NCBI RefSeq assembly: GCF_006149005.1
Contig: NZ_VBSL01000009.1
Location: 179,918 to 243,917 of the forward strand
From: Larkinella sp. C7
GTDB lineage: Bacteria; Bacteroidota; Bacteroidia; Cytophagales; Spirosomataceae
Direction of reading: 5' to 3'
DNA length: 64,000 nt
In this document: positions 42,313 through 53,400 of the stretch, in pieces
Position numbering within the stretch: the first letter of the stretch is position 1
Layout: each line of letters starts with the position of its first letter
Translations under genes and position numbers: made by a program
The notes under the pieces: generated by a model
What the model was told of the DNA's origin: nothing
The model's input: only the letters and a program-made list of their open reading frames with translations
Databases searched by the model: none

Positions 42313-43053
42313 ATGTATCATGATAAGAAAGTCGTAGTTGTATTACCGGCCTACCGGGCCGCCCTGACGCTGGAACGTACCTACCGTGAAATCCCGTTCG
42401 ATATCGTTGATGAGGTCATTCTGGTCGATGATGCCAGTCCGGACAATACCGTCGATGAAGCAAAGCGCCTGGGCATCCGGCATGTGATCCGGCACGAAAA
42501 AAACAAAGGCTACGGCGGCAATCAAAAATCCTGTTACCGCAAGGCGATGGAACTGAAGGCCGACATTGTTGTGATGTTACATCCTGATTATCAGTACACG
42601 CCCAAGCTGATTGTGGCAATGGTCAGCCTGATTGGCAATGATTTGTACCCGGTGGTGTTTGGCTCCCGGATTCTGGGCAAAGGGGCGTTGAAAGGCGGAA
42701 TGCCGCTGTATAAATACGTGGCCAACCGCTTCCTGACACTGACGCAAAATGTGCTGATGAACCAGAAACTGTCGGAATACCATACCGGTTACCGGGCGTT
42801 TTCGGGCGAAGTGCTGCGTAGTCTGGATTTTACGCACAACTCCGACGATTTCATTTTTGACAATGAAATGATCGCCCAAATCTTTCACAAAGGCTTTGAA
42901 ATTGCCGAGGTGACCTGCCCGACGAAATACTTTGAGGAAGCGTCGTCGATCAATTTCCGGCGAAGCAGCATCTACGGTTTGGGCGTATTGGCAGTGTCGA
43001 TACGCTACCGGCTGCACCGCTGGGGGCTTATGCGTTGGAAGGTATTGCAGTAG
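42313..43053 (+). CDS. Glycosyltransferase family 2 (dolichol-phosphate-mannose-synthase-like)
   Basis: A 246-residue GT-A fold enzyme without a C-terminal membrane anchor. It has VVVVLPAYRAALTLERTYRE, the metal-binding VDDASPDNT (Asp-Asp), HEKNKGYGGNQKSCYRKAM and DIVVMLHPDYQY. The later FGSRILGKGALKGGMPLYKY and HTGYRAFSGEVLRSLDF are typical of DPM1-like enzymes using NDP-sugars. A TATTTTTG box (42300-42307) lies immediately before the start codon, so the mRNA may have almost no leader. Its 3' end overlaps the convergent type III PKS gene by 26 bp. Confidence 0.9.
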   Translation: MYHDKKVVVVLPAYRAALTLERTYREIPFDIVDEVILVDDASPDNTVDEAKRLGIRHVIRHEKNKGYGGNQKSCYRKAMELKADIVVMLHPDYQYTPKLIVAMVSLIGNDLYPVVFGSRILGKGALKGGMPLYKYVANRFLTLTQNVLMNQKLSEYHTGYRAFSGEVLRSLDFTHNSDDFIFDNEMIAQIFHKGFEIAEVTCPTKYFEEASSINFRRSSIYGLGVLAVSIRYRLHRWGLMRWKVLQ

Positions 43054-44197
43054 ATTCGGGCACTGCCTGATCGGTGACCGGCAAAACCGCCGGTATAATT
43101 TCCAGAATCATCGACTCCAGCGTCAGGCCCGGCCCGAAAGCGCAACTCAGGATGTTTCCCGCCCCCGACTCCGAAAGCAGGTGATTCCGGATTTCTTTCA
43201 GCACAAACAGAACCGTGGCCGACGACATGTTGCCGTACTTTCGCAACACCTCGTAGGCAAAGCGGTTTTCGTGCGGTTCGATGCCCAACTGTTGCTCAAT
43301 CACTTCCAGAATTTTGCGTCCGCCGGGATGCATGGCATACTGCGTGATGTCTTCAATGGCCAGTCCACTGCGTTCCAGTAAGCGGGAAAGTGCCTGGCCG
43401 ATGCCCTGCCGGATCACCGTCGGCACGTCCGACGTCAGCGTCATTTCAAACCCATGGTCGTTGATGATCCAACCCATGTCGTTTTTTCCATCGGGTAATA
43501 AATCGCAGAAGAACGTCCGCATCCGGAAGGAGGGAGCCGGTTTTTCCCGGTGGGGTCGACCTTCCACCAACACCGCAGCGGCTCCGTCGGCGAAGAGCGC
43601 GTTGGACAGGAGATGATCTTCGTCGGTTTTTTTCTGAAAATGAATCGTACACAATTCCAGGCAAACGATCAGCACGCAGGCCGACGGATCGGCGCGGACG
43701 AAGGCGTCGGCGGTTTTCAGCGCGTTGAAAGCACCGTAGCAGCCCATAAAGTTGATGGCGGTGCGTTGGGTGGTGGTGGGTAGCCCGAGGGCTTCGATCA
43801 GGTCGATGTCCAGCCCCGGCGCATACATACCCGTGCAACTCACCGTGATCAGGTGCGTGGGCTGCACGGTTCGTTTTTCGTCGCGGTATAAATCCTGAAT
43901 AGCCGCCACCGCCAGCGGGAGGGCTTCTTGGCGGTACAATTCCATCCGGGTTCCGACGGTCGGAAACGGTTCAAGATCAGGCGTATTCGGAAAAAATGTA
44001 TATTCACCCGGTGAAGCACCGTAGTCGGGCAGCACCGAATGCCGCCGGTCGATGCGGGTCAGTCGGTAGAGGGCCTGTAATTTTCGCCGGTTGTGTTCAT
44101 CGAGCTGGAGAGCCTGCGCCATGAACGAAGCAATTTGCAACTGCGAGAAGCCGTATGACGGAACGGCCGTGCCGATGGCAGTAATGTAGCTATCCAT
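43028..44197 (-). CDS. Type III polyketide synthase (chalcone/stilbene synthase-like)
   Basis: A 389-residue enzyme that condenses malonyl units on an acyl starter. The catalytic triad is present: Cys153 in NFMGCYGAFNAL, His290 in YAMHPGGRKIL and Asn323 in KYGNMSSATVLFVL. The N-terminal GTAVPSYGFSQLQIASFM and the late GAGNILSCAFGPGLTLESMI are the family boundaries. The product could be an alkylpyrone or alkylresorcinol. It is divergent from a UbiA-type prenyltransferase gene at 44311, so a prenylated polyketide is plausible. Its 3' end overlaps the convergent glycosyltransferase gene. Confidence 0.94.
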   Translation of the reverse strand: MDSYITAIGTAVPSYGFSQLQIASFMAQALQLDEHNRRKLQALYRLTRIDRRHSVLPDYGASPGEYTFFPNTPDLEPFPTVGTRMELYRQEALPLAVAAIQDLYRDEKRTVQPTHLITVSCTGMYAPGLDIDLIEALGLPTTTQRTAINFMGCYGAFNALKTADAFVRADPSACVLIVCLELCTIHFQKKTDEDHLLSNALFADGAAAVLVEGRPHREKPAPSFRMRTFFCDLLPDGKNDMGWIINDHGFEMTLTSDVPTVIRQGIGQALSRLLERSGLAIEDITQYAMHPGGRKILEVIEQQLGIEPHENRFAYEVLRKYGNMSSATVLFVLKEIRNHLLSESGAGNILSCAFGPGLTLESMILEIIPAVLPVTDQAVPESTAIPSNA

Positions 44198-44310
44198 TTA
44201 GTCCTATTCAGGGTTGCCGGAGCGATCCGGACTTTTCTATAACCAAAGGTTCACTTGAATGTTAGACTTTGCATGATGAAATCTGTACCCTCTATCCTTC
44301 CTCTCCCGGT

Positions 44311-45189
44311 ATGACCTTTCGGACTGTCTGGCTCCATTTGCGGGTGCCGTTTTCGTTTTTTCTATTGCCGGTTTTTCTCTTTGCGCTGAGTCAGTCGGAA
44401 AGTCTTCGTCAGGGTACGCTGGATTGGGGGCGGGTGACCGTGATCGGGGCGGTTATTCACCTTTTGCTCTATCCGGCCAGCAATGCCTACAACAGTTATT
44501 TCGACAAAGACGAAGGCAGTATCGGCATTCTGGAAACGCCCCCGCCGGTCGATAAAACCCTGTTTTACGTCGCCTGGGCGCTGGACCTGCTGGCGTTGGC
44601 GATTGGCGTCTGGATCGGGTGGGCATTCGTGGCCTATTTACTCATTTACGGATTGATTTCCAAAGCGTATAGTCATCCAATTATTCGCTTAAAAAAGTAC
44701 CCCATTGCCAGTTGGCTTGTGATCGGATTGTTTCAGGGCGGTTTTACCTACCTGATGTCCCTGCAAGCCATCGATGCGCTACCGGTTTTTAACCTGCTGA
44801 CCTTCCGGCCTCTGCTGGCGGCTCTCCTTTGCACGCTGAACCTGCTGGCCATTTACCCGATCACGCAGGTGTATCAGCACGAGGAAGACGGCCGTCGGGG
44901 CGATTTGACGATGAGCCGTTTGCTCGGGGTTCGCTGTACCTTTCTGAATACGCTGATCTGGTTCACGCTGTCGCTGGCCGGTTTTTACGTGTATTTCCGG
45001 GGCGAGACGGTATTCTGGCTGTTGCCCGTCTGTTTGTTGCCGGGGGTGTTGTATTTTCTGTTCTGGGCAAACCGGGTTTTTCGGGACGAGCGGCAGGCTG
45101 ATTTTCGGTCGGCGATGCGCATGACGCTGCTGGCGGGCACGGGGCTGAATGTTTTCTTTCTTTTTTTGTTGGTTTTAACCGATTCATAA
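44311..45189 (+). CDS. UbiA family prenyltransferase-like membrane protein
   Basis: A 292-residue membrane protein from the ATG at 44311; a TTG-initiated extension at 44269 is unlikely. It has about 8-9 helices. The first Asp-rich motif NAYNSYFDKDEGSIG (58-72) and the second HEEDGRRGDLTMSRLLG (about 190-206) are those of UbiA enzymes, which bind an isoprenyl diphosphate and magnesium. The acceptor would be an aromatic or phenolic ring, possibly the product of the divergent type III PKS. The first motif is a variant, so a non-canonical substrate is possible. It precedes the tRNA pair. Confidence 0.85.
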   Translation: MTFRTVWLHLRVPFSFFLLPVFLFALSQSESLRQGTLDWGRVTVIGAVIHLLLYPASNAYNSYFDKDEGSIGILETPPPVDKTLFYVAWALDLLALAIGVWIGWAFVAYLLIYGLISKAYSHPIIRLKKYPIASWLVIGLFQGGFTYLMSLQAIDALPVFNLLTFRPLLAALLCTLNLLAIYPITQVYQHEEDGRRGDLTMSRLLGVRCTFLNTLIWFTLSLAGFYVYFRGETVFWLLPVCLLPGVLYFLFWANRVFRDERQADFRSAMRMTLLAGTGLNVFFLFLLVLTDS

Positions 45190-45244
45190 TCAGAATCTAA
45201 GTGGCATTATTGATGATAATGCTAATTTTTTTTCAGGAAAGTAC

Positions 45245-45274
45245 TTGCCAAACGGCGCAGACCCCTTATATTTG
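45245..45274 (+). promoter_or_regulatory. Consensus promoter of the tRNA-Gly/tRNA-Leu unit
   Basis: TTG (45245-45247), a 19-bp spacer, then TATATTTG (45267-45274), an exact TAnnTTTG. Expected start near 45281, about 27 bp before the tRNA-Gly 5' end. Confidence 0.8.
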
Positions 45275-45307
45275 CATCCACAAAACGCCAACGTTCTGGC
45301 ATAGAAC

Positions 45308-45380
45308 GCGAAAGTAGCTCAGCTGGTAGAGCGCGACCTTGCCAAGGTCGAGGTCGCGGGTTCGAACCCCGTCTTTCGCT
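45308..45380 (+). tRNA. tRNA-Gly (GCC)
   Basis: A 73-nt cloverleaf: acceptor GCGAAAG pairs with CTTTCGC, D-arm GCTCAGCTGGTAGAGC, anticodon stem-loop GACCTTGCCAAGGTC with anticodon GCC, and T-arm GCGGGTTCGAACCCCGT. Discriminator base T; no CCA encoded. Confidence 0.97.
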
Positions 45381-45381
45381 C

Positions 45382-45408
45382 AAAAGCACCCACCGCGGTG
45401 CTTTTTTT
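45382..45408 (+). terminator. Terminator after tRNA-Gly
   Basis: Stem AAAAGCACC (45382-45390) / GGTGCTTTT (45397-45405) with a 6-nt loop and a seven-T run. Reads through partly, or tRNA-Leu has its own promoter. Confidence 0.75.
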
Positions 45409-45429
45409 GTAGAATGTGGTTGCTACCAC

Positions 45430-45515
45430 GCCGGGATGGCGGAATAGGTAGACGCGCAGGACTTAAAATCCTGTGAGCAGTAATGTTCGTGCGGGTTCGA
45501 TTCCCGCTCCCGGTA
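45430..45515 (+). tRNA. tRNA-Leu (UAA)
   Basis: An 86-nt class II tRNA with a long variable arm. Acceptor GCCGGGA with TCCCGGT (one G-U pair), anticodon stem-loop AGGACTTAAAATCCT with anticodon TAA, T-arm GCGGGTTCGATTCCCGC. Discriminator A. Confidence 0.96.
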
Positions 45516-45520
45516 CATTG

Positions 45521-45567
45521 AAACACCTTACAAATGACTAATTACCAGTTATTTATAAGGTGTTTTT
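45521..45567 (+). terminator. Terminator after tRNA-Leu
   Basis: Stem AAACACCTTA (45521-45530) / TAAGGTGTTT (45556-45565), with two further T; the 25-nt loop is long, so efficiency is uncertain. Confidence 0.6.
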
Positions 45568-45661
45568 GATTTTCTTCTGCGACATAATCAGCGATGCCTC
45601 CACCATCCGGAAGCATAACTCCGACTCTTTTGACGCTGGAAAGCAGACCTGGAAAAACAAG

Positions 45662-45698
45662 AAAAAGCCCGTCTCAGATCACCTGAGACGGGCTTTTT
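45662..45698. terminator. Strong bidirectional terminator after katG
   Basis: Perfect 16-bp stem (left 45662-45677, right 45683-45698, 5-nt loop) of AAAAAGCCCGTCTCAG type, A-rich on one side and T-rich on the other. Lies 20 bp beyond the katG stop. Confidence 0.92.
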
Positions 45699-45717
45699 CG
45701 AAGCGTTAGGACTTAAA

Positions 45718-48090
<2,373 letters not shown>

Positions 48091-48301
48091 CTATATTTAC
48101 ATAGGTAAAATCTATTACGGCATTTGCCCCGCCGATTCTGGAGAAGGAGCTAGCGGAAGAGGCTTTTTTTACCGCATCATGGAGGGTGAAATGCAGTGCC
48201 TGCCTGGTTGAACGGTATTCCTGATTCGTTGCGAAGCCGCCCAGGAAAACTTGGTATAATTCTATTATTCGTGCCAATAAGAAAATTTTTTTTCAAAAAC
48301 A

Positions 48302-48324
48302 TTAATTGTCTTATTGACAATTAA
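48302..48324. promoter_or_regulatory. Perfect 9-bp palindrome, candidate operator
   Basis: Arms TTAATTGTC (48302-48310) and GACAATTAA (48316-48324) with a 5-nt spacer, in the AT-rich region between the divergent katG and sigma genes. The symmetry suits a dimeric regulator; no regulator is known. Confidence 0.4.
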
Positions 48325-48380
48325 AAAATAAACGTCAACTTTACAGTTATTAAATTACGTTCGTACGACACCTTTTACTC

Positions 48381-48518
48381 ATGCTAAATTTTCCGCTTCA
48401 ACAGAATGAGGCTGCTCGCCGTCGGATGATTTACCGGAGTTCCCGGATCGACTGGAAATCTCCTGCAGGAAATTTGACACGTGATACGGGTGAGGCCGCC
48501 ACCGTACGATTCAGCTAA
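48381..48518 (+). CDS. Doubtful 45-residue ORF upstream of sigma gene
   Basis: ATG at 48381, stop at 48516. It codes a basic peptide (MLNFPLQQNEAARRRM...). It has no family match I know and could be chance or a leader peptide. It precedes the sigma gene by 45 bp. Confidence 0.15.
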   Translation: MLNFPLQQNEAARRRMIYRSSRIDWKSPAGNLTRDTGEAATVRFS

Positions 48519-48563
48519 CCCGTACTCATTTTTGCTTTATCAGTCTTTATTTCAGTAAGCTCC

Positions 48564-49127
48564 ATGACTTCTCAGGCCCAGGATCAAGCGTTATGGCAAT
48601 CCTTTCGTGAGGGAGAAAAACAGGCCTTGGGCCGGTTGGTCGAGTGCTATTATGGCGCGCTGAAACACTATGGGCTGAAATTTATGGTGGATGAAGCCGT
48701 GGTTGAAGACTGTATTCAGGAGCTTTTTCTGCAACTCTGGCAAAACCGCTTGCAGATCAATGAGACGGGCTGTATCAGGCACTATTTATTGAAGGCCCTC
48801 CGGAACCACATCCTTCAGTATTTACGGGTTCAGAAACGCTGGAAATTCGAAGAGTTGGATTGGGACAACTCCGGAATTGACGAAGTTGATTCCGAAACTT
48901 TATTGATCCGTCAGGAATCACTGGCTGGTATGACAAAGACCATTCAGGATCAACTGGCTACCCTACCTGCCCGTGAACGGGAGGCCCTGTATCTGCGCTA
49001 CTACGAGAACTTATCCATCCCCGAGATTGCCGAAGTGATGCACGTAAACCGGCAATCGGTCTCCAATTTTTTGCAAAAAGCACTCGGCAAACTCCGGAGC
49101 CGGTGGTTTGTCCAGCTATGGCCGTGA
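48564..49127 (+). CDS. ECF sigma factor of the FecI-like group (second PUL)
   Basis: A 187-residue sigma-70 protein. Region 2 spans about 8-85 (FREGEKQALGRLVECYYGAL, VVEDCIQELFLQLWQNRLQI, then ALRNHILQYLRVQKRW), and region 4 about 125-180 (QLATLPAREREALYLRYYEN followed by IPEIAEVMHVNRQSVSNFLQ). The variant HTH spacing is common in PUL-associated sigma factors. The FecR gene follows by 93 bp and SusC by about 1.4 kb, the standard order. It should drive the hemicellulose locus downstream. Confidence 0.95.
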   Translation: MTSQAQDQALWQSFREGEKQALGRLVECYYGALKHYGLKFMVDEAVVEDCIQELFLQLWQNRLQINETGCIRHYLLKALRNHILQYLRVQKRWKFEELDWDNSGIDEVDSETLLIRQESLAGMTKTIQDQLATLPAREREALYLRYYENLSIPEIAEVMHVNRQSVSNFLQKALGKLRSRWFVQLWP

Positions 49128-49220
49128 GATTTTGTATTTTTTCTCAAAAAAATTCGCTTTGAGAAGGGTATCAACGCGCCAAGTCTTCATACTATCAATA
49201 AAAACAGCCGAATAGTACCA

Positions 49221-50294
49221 ATGTACCTTCCTTTCGAACGTTTTTCGACCGTTGAGGATTTCCTGGAAAGCGACGCTTTCCGGCGCTGGATGCTGGAAAA
49301 ACGACCGGAAGATCAGGCTTTTTGGCGGGAGTGGCTGGCTCAGAATCCGGATAAACGGGAACTCTACGAGCAGGCCGTGGCTACTTTTCTGGCCATTCAG
49401 GGCAAAACCGCTGTGCCTTCGCGGAAGCAGGCGAAAGAGAAAGCGGACGAAATTCTGGATCAATTGCCGGACGCTTCCCCGGCTATCAAACCGCTCTTTC
49501 GTGGACGCTGGGGGCGCTGGGCAACCGCAGCGGCCGTGGTGATGTTGCTGGTCTGGTGGCAATTGGATCAACCCGTCTTTCAGACAGGCCGCGTGGTTGG
49601 CAGGCAGGAAAAACAGCAGGCAAGTGGGGATGACTGGAAACTGGTGAAGAATGGTACGGAGCAGTCGCTGGTGGTTGTGTTGCCCGATAATTCCTCGGTT
49701 CTGCTGTCGCCCGATAGCCAGATCCGGTTTCGCAAACAAACACATCCGGCGGTTCGGGAAGTGTATCTTCAGGGTGAAGGTTTCTTTGAAGTGGCCAAAA
49801 ATCCGGCTAAACCGTTTATCGTTTACACGTCCAATCTAACGACCAAAGTGCTGGGGACCTGTTTTCAGGTACGGTCTTTTGACAAAGAGTCCACGGCGTT
49901 TGTCAAAGTGAAAACGGGTAAAGTTGCGGTTTCTTCCGTTAAATCGCCGGGCAAAACCGTCCTGCTGACGGTAAACGAAGAACTTCGGCTGAATGCCAGT
50001 GCGGAGAAGTTGGTCCGGCACGAACACTTTTTGGAGAAAGAACCACCATCCGCCCCGTTGGCTCAACCATTCGCGTTCAATTACACGCCCGTTACGGAGA
50101 TCTTTGATCAGTTGGAAGCGAGTTACCACATGCCCATTCACTATGACCGGAGCCTGCTGAAAAACTGCACCTTTACCGGACAACTCAATGATGTGCCTTT
50201 CCTTGAAAAAGTGCGGCTCATCTGCCTAACGACGGCTTCTACCTTTGAACTGGTAGACAATCAGGTGGTCATCCACAGCCAGGGTTGTAATTGA
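49221..50294 (+). CDS. FecR family anti-sigma factor (second PUL)
   Basis: A 357-residue membrane signalling protein. The cytoplasmic part includes FLESDAFRRWMLEKRPEDQA and WLAQNPDKRELYEQAV; a membrane helix is near 95-110 (GRWATAAAVVMLLVWWQ). The periplasmic FecR domain shows VVVLPDNSSVLLSPDSQIRF, REVYLQGEGFFEVAKNP and VYTSNLTTKVLGTCFQV; the C-terminal secretin-like part includes PFAFNYTPVTEIFDQLEASY. It controls the preceding sigma factor and receives the signal from the following SusC. Confidence 0.95.
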   Translation: MYLPFERFSTVEDFLESDAFRRWMLEKRPEDQAFWREWLAQNPDKRELYEQAVATFLAIQGKTAVPSRKQAKEKADEILDQLPDASPAIKPLFRGRWGRWATAAAVVMLLVWWQLDQPVFQTGRVVGRQEKQQASGDDWKLVKNGTEQSLVVVLPDNSSVLLSPDSQIRFRKQTHPAVREVYLQGEGFFEVAKNPAKPFIVYTSNLTTKVLGTCFQVRSFDKESTAFVKVKTGKVAVSSVKSPGKTVLLTVNEELRLNASAEKLVRHEHFLEKEPPSAPLAQPFAFNYTPVTEIFDQLEASYHMPIHYDRSLLKNCTFTGQLNDVPFLEKVRLICLTTASTFELVDNQVVIHSQGCN

Positions 50295-50499
50295 TTTTTT
50301 AACTCTTAACCAAAGCCAGGTAACATGAACTAGAAACCCATCTCTTTCCTGCCAGAAATAGGCGACAGTGCTTCCAACACCATCGCCTGTACGCTTCCCA
50401 AATCATGTGCGTTCCACCACACATTATCCCTTTAGGTGAGGGGTCGGGAACACTTTTGCCATTCCTAACTAATTGAAGAACAACAAAGCACGCAAACTT

Positions 50500-53400
50500 A
50501 TGCATTCCTATTCTATAAACCGCAATGCTTGGGTCAGGATTATGAAATTTTCAAGCCTACAACTATTGCTTGCGCTCGCCTTCATTCACATCAGCGTGGC
50601 GTTCGATGTGCGGGGCCAGGAAATCCTGAACCGACGAATCAGTCTCTCCGCCAAAAATCAGGACGTCGAGACCGTGATCAAACGCATCGAAGAACAGGCT
50701 GATGTGCAGTTTCTGTTCAGCCGGGAGATTATCCAATCCAAACGAAAAATCTCTTACCAGGCTAAGAATGAGCAGCTTCATGTGGTTCTAAACCAGATCC
50801 TTACGCCACTGAATGTCAGCTACGAGATCGTCAATCAGCAAATTGTACTCAAAAGAATGTCGACGCCACCCGGACCGCTCCAGGGCAAACTTTCCGATGT
50901 GAACGCCGTTGAGACCGTTCAGGATGTACAAATCACGGGGAAGGTCACGGCTGAAAACGGGGAAGGGCTGCCGGGTGTAACGATTCAGATCAAGTCGGCT
51001 ACCCGGGGCACCACCACCGACGGCAATGGTGATTACCGGCTTTCGGTGCCGTCGGCCAATGGGACGGTTCTCATTTTTTCCTACATCGGTTATACCACCA
51101 AGGAAGTAACTGTGGGGAGCCAAACGGTTGTCAATGTCGCTTTGGCTGCAGATGATAAAACGCTGGAGGAGGTGGTGGTGGTGGGCTATGGCGTTCAGCG
51201 GAAACACGATGTGACGGGTTCGGTGGTTTCGGTCAATGAAACCACGCTGAAAGAGGTTCCGGCTCCCAACCTGGTGAACCAGTTGAAAGGCCGGGCTGCC
51301 GGGGTTTCCATCATTAGCAACGGTTCTACGCCGGGTGCTCAGGGACAAATCCGGATTCGGGGAAACCGAACGCTGACGACGAGTTCCGGGTCGAGCGACG
51401 GGCTCGATGGCCCGCTGGTGGTGGTCGATGGAATCCCCTTCGGCGGACTCAATGACATCAACCCCGATGACATCGCCAGTCTCGAAATTCTGAAAGATGC
51501 TTCGGCAACGGCCATTTACGGGTCGCGGGGATCGGGGGGCGTCATTCTGATTACCACCAAACGGGGTAAAGTCGGAAAACCGGTATTCAGCTACGATGGC
51601 TATCATGGGGTGACCAACATCATGGGCAAATTCAACGTCATGAATGGACCGGAATATGCCCGGTTTAAAGACGATGCGACCAAATACAACCGCACCAGCC
51701 CCGGCACAACCGCTTATCCGCTGACCCAGAAGGAAAAAGATGCCCTGGCCGCCGGTGTTTCCACCGACTGGCAGGATTTAATTTACCGACCCGGTTTCAA
51801 CACCAACCACCAGTTGAGCATGGTCGGCGGGGTTGAAAACACGCAGTATTCGCTGGGTCTGGGTTATTTCAATGAAACCGGCATCATTCCCAGCCAAAAG
51901 TTTGAACGTTACACCATCCGGGCGACGGTCGACCAGCGCATTGGCAAGCGGATCAAGATTGGGTTGAACACCCTGAATACACTGACCTACACCAACACAC
52001 CGGGTGGTGGTGGTATTCCGGGTGGTTTGGTGCGGCAAACGCCACTGGCTGCACCTTACAATGCCGACGGTTCGGTCAACCTGTTTCCGGCCGAAGGCTC
52101 CATCGATGCCGCTGGCGTTAGCCCTTTAACGATTCTGACCAAGAAAGATTCGTATCTGGGCCGTACGCGGGCCTTACGGACGTTTAACAGCTTATACGCC
52201 GAGGTGGCTATCTTGCCCGGCCTGCGGTACCGGATGAATGCCGGGTTGAACTTCAGCCAGTCGAACTACAATGGCTATAATGGTCCGCTGACGTATTTTA
52301 ACAGCGCTACGGTTCAGTCGTCGTCCAATGCTGAAATCAGTAATACCGAGTACTGGGACATTAACCTCCAGCACCTGCTGTACTATGACAAGACGTTTGG
52401 CAAACATAAAGTAGGCGTTACCGGGCTGTATGAAATTACGAAAAACCACTCACTGGGCAGTCGGTTTACAATCACCGGGGTTCCGGCTGATTACATCAAG
52501 ACGTCTAATTTCTCGCTGGCGTCCGGAACACCGGTTGCCAACTCGGACTTCGGGAATTCATTTTCCGAAACCGGTCTGCTTTCCTACATGGGTCGGGTGA
52601 ATTACAGCTACAATGACCGCTATCTGTTGACCCTGACGTTGAGACGGGATGGCTCTTCTACCTTATCGCCTGGTAACCAGTATTTTAACTATCCGGCGAT
52701 TGGCGCTGGCTGGAATATTATCGAGGAAGGCTTTATGAAAGGAGCCCCGTTCATTTCGAACCTGAAACTACGGGGAAGCTGGGGTCTGTCCGGAAATCGA
52801 AACGTGGGAGCCTATGCGACGCTGGGTGCGTTGTCGGCCGGTTATTACAATTTCGGAACGGGAACCGCCGGCCAGCAGTTGGCCTACACGGTTACCAGTC
52901 TGCCAGCGACCGGTCTGGGTTGGCAGTCGACCTCGCAGGTGGATATCGGTGTTGACTTTGGCTTCCTGAATAACCGCATTACGGGTTCAGTCGATTGGTA
53001 TCACCAGCAAACGAAAAACATTCTGCTGTCTGTTCCGCTGCCACCGAGCAACGGAGCCGGTTCGACCCTGAAAAACCTGGGACGCACGGAAGGCCGGGGA
53101 CTGGAAACCGCGCTGACGTTTGAGATTTTCAGGAACCCGAAAGGCTTCAACTGGAGCGCCGATGTGACGTATTTCTTCAACCGCGAGAAAATTACGCAGC
53201 TTACAACGCCGACCGAACTCGCCAATTTAGGAGCAGGCTGGTTTGTGGGCCAACCGCTTTCGGTCATTTTTGACTACAAAAAAATCGGCATCTGGCAGAC
53301 CTCGGACAAAGAAAACGGCACGCTGGCCAAACAGACTTCACCCACACAGTTTCCCGGCCAGATCCGGGTGGAAGATTTGAATGGCGATGGGAAGATCGAT

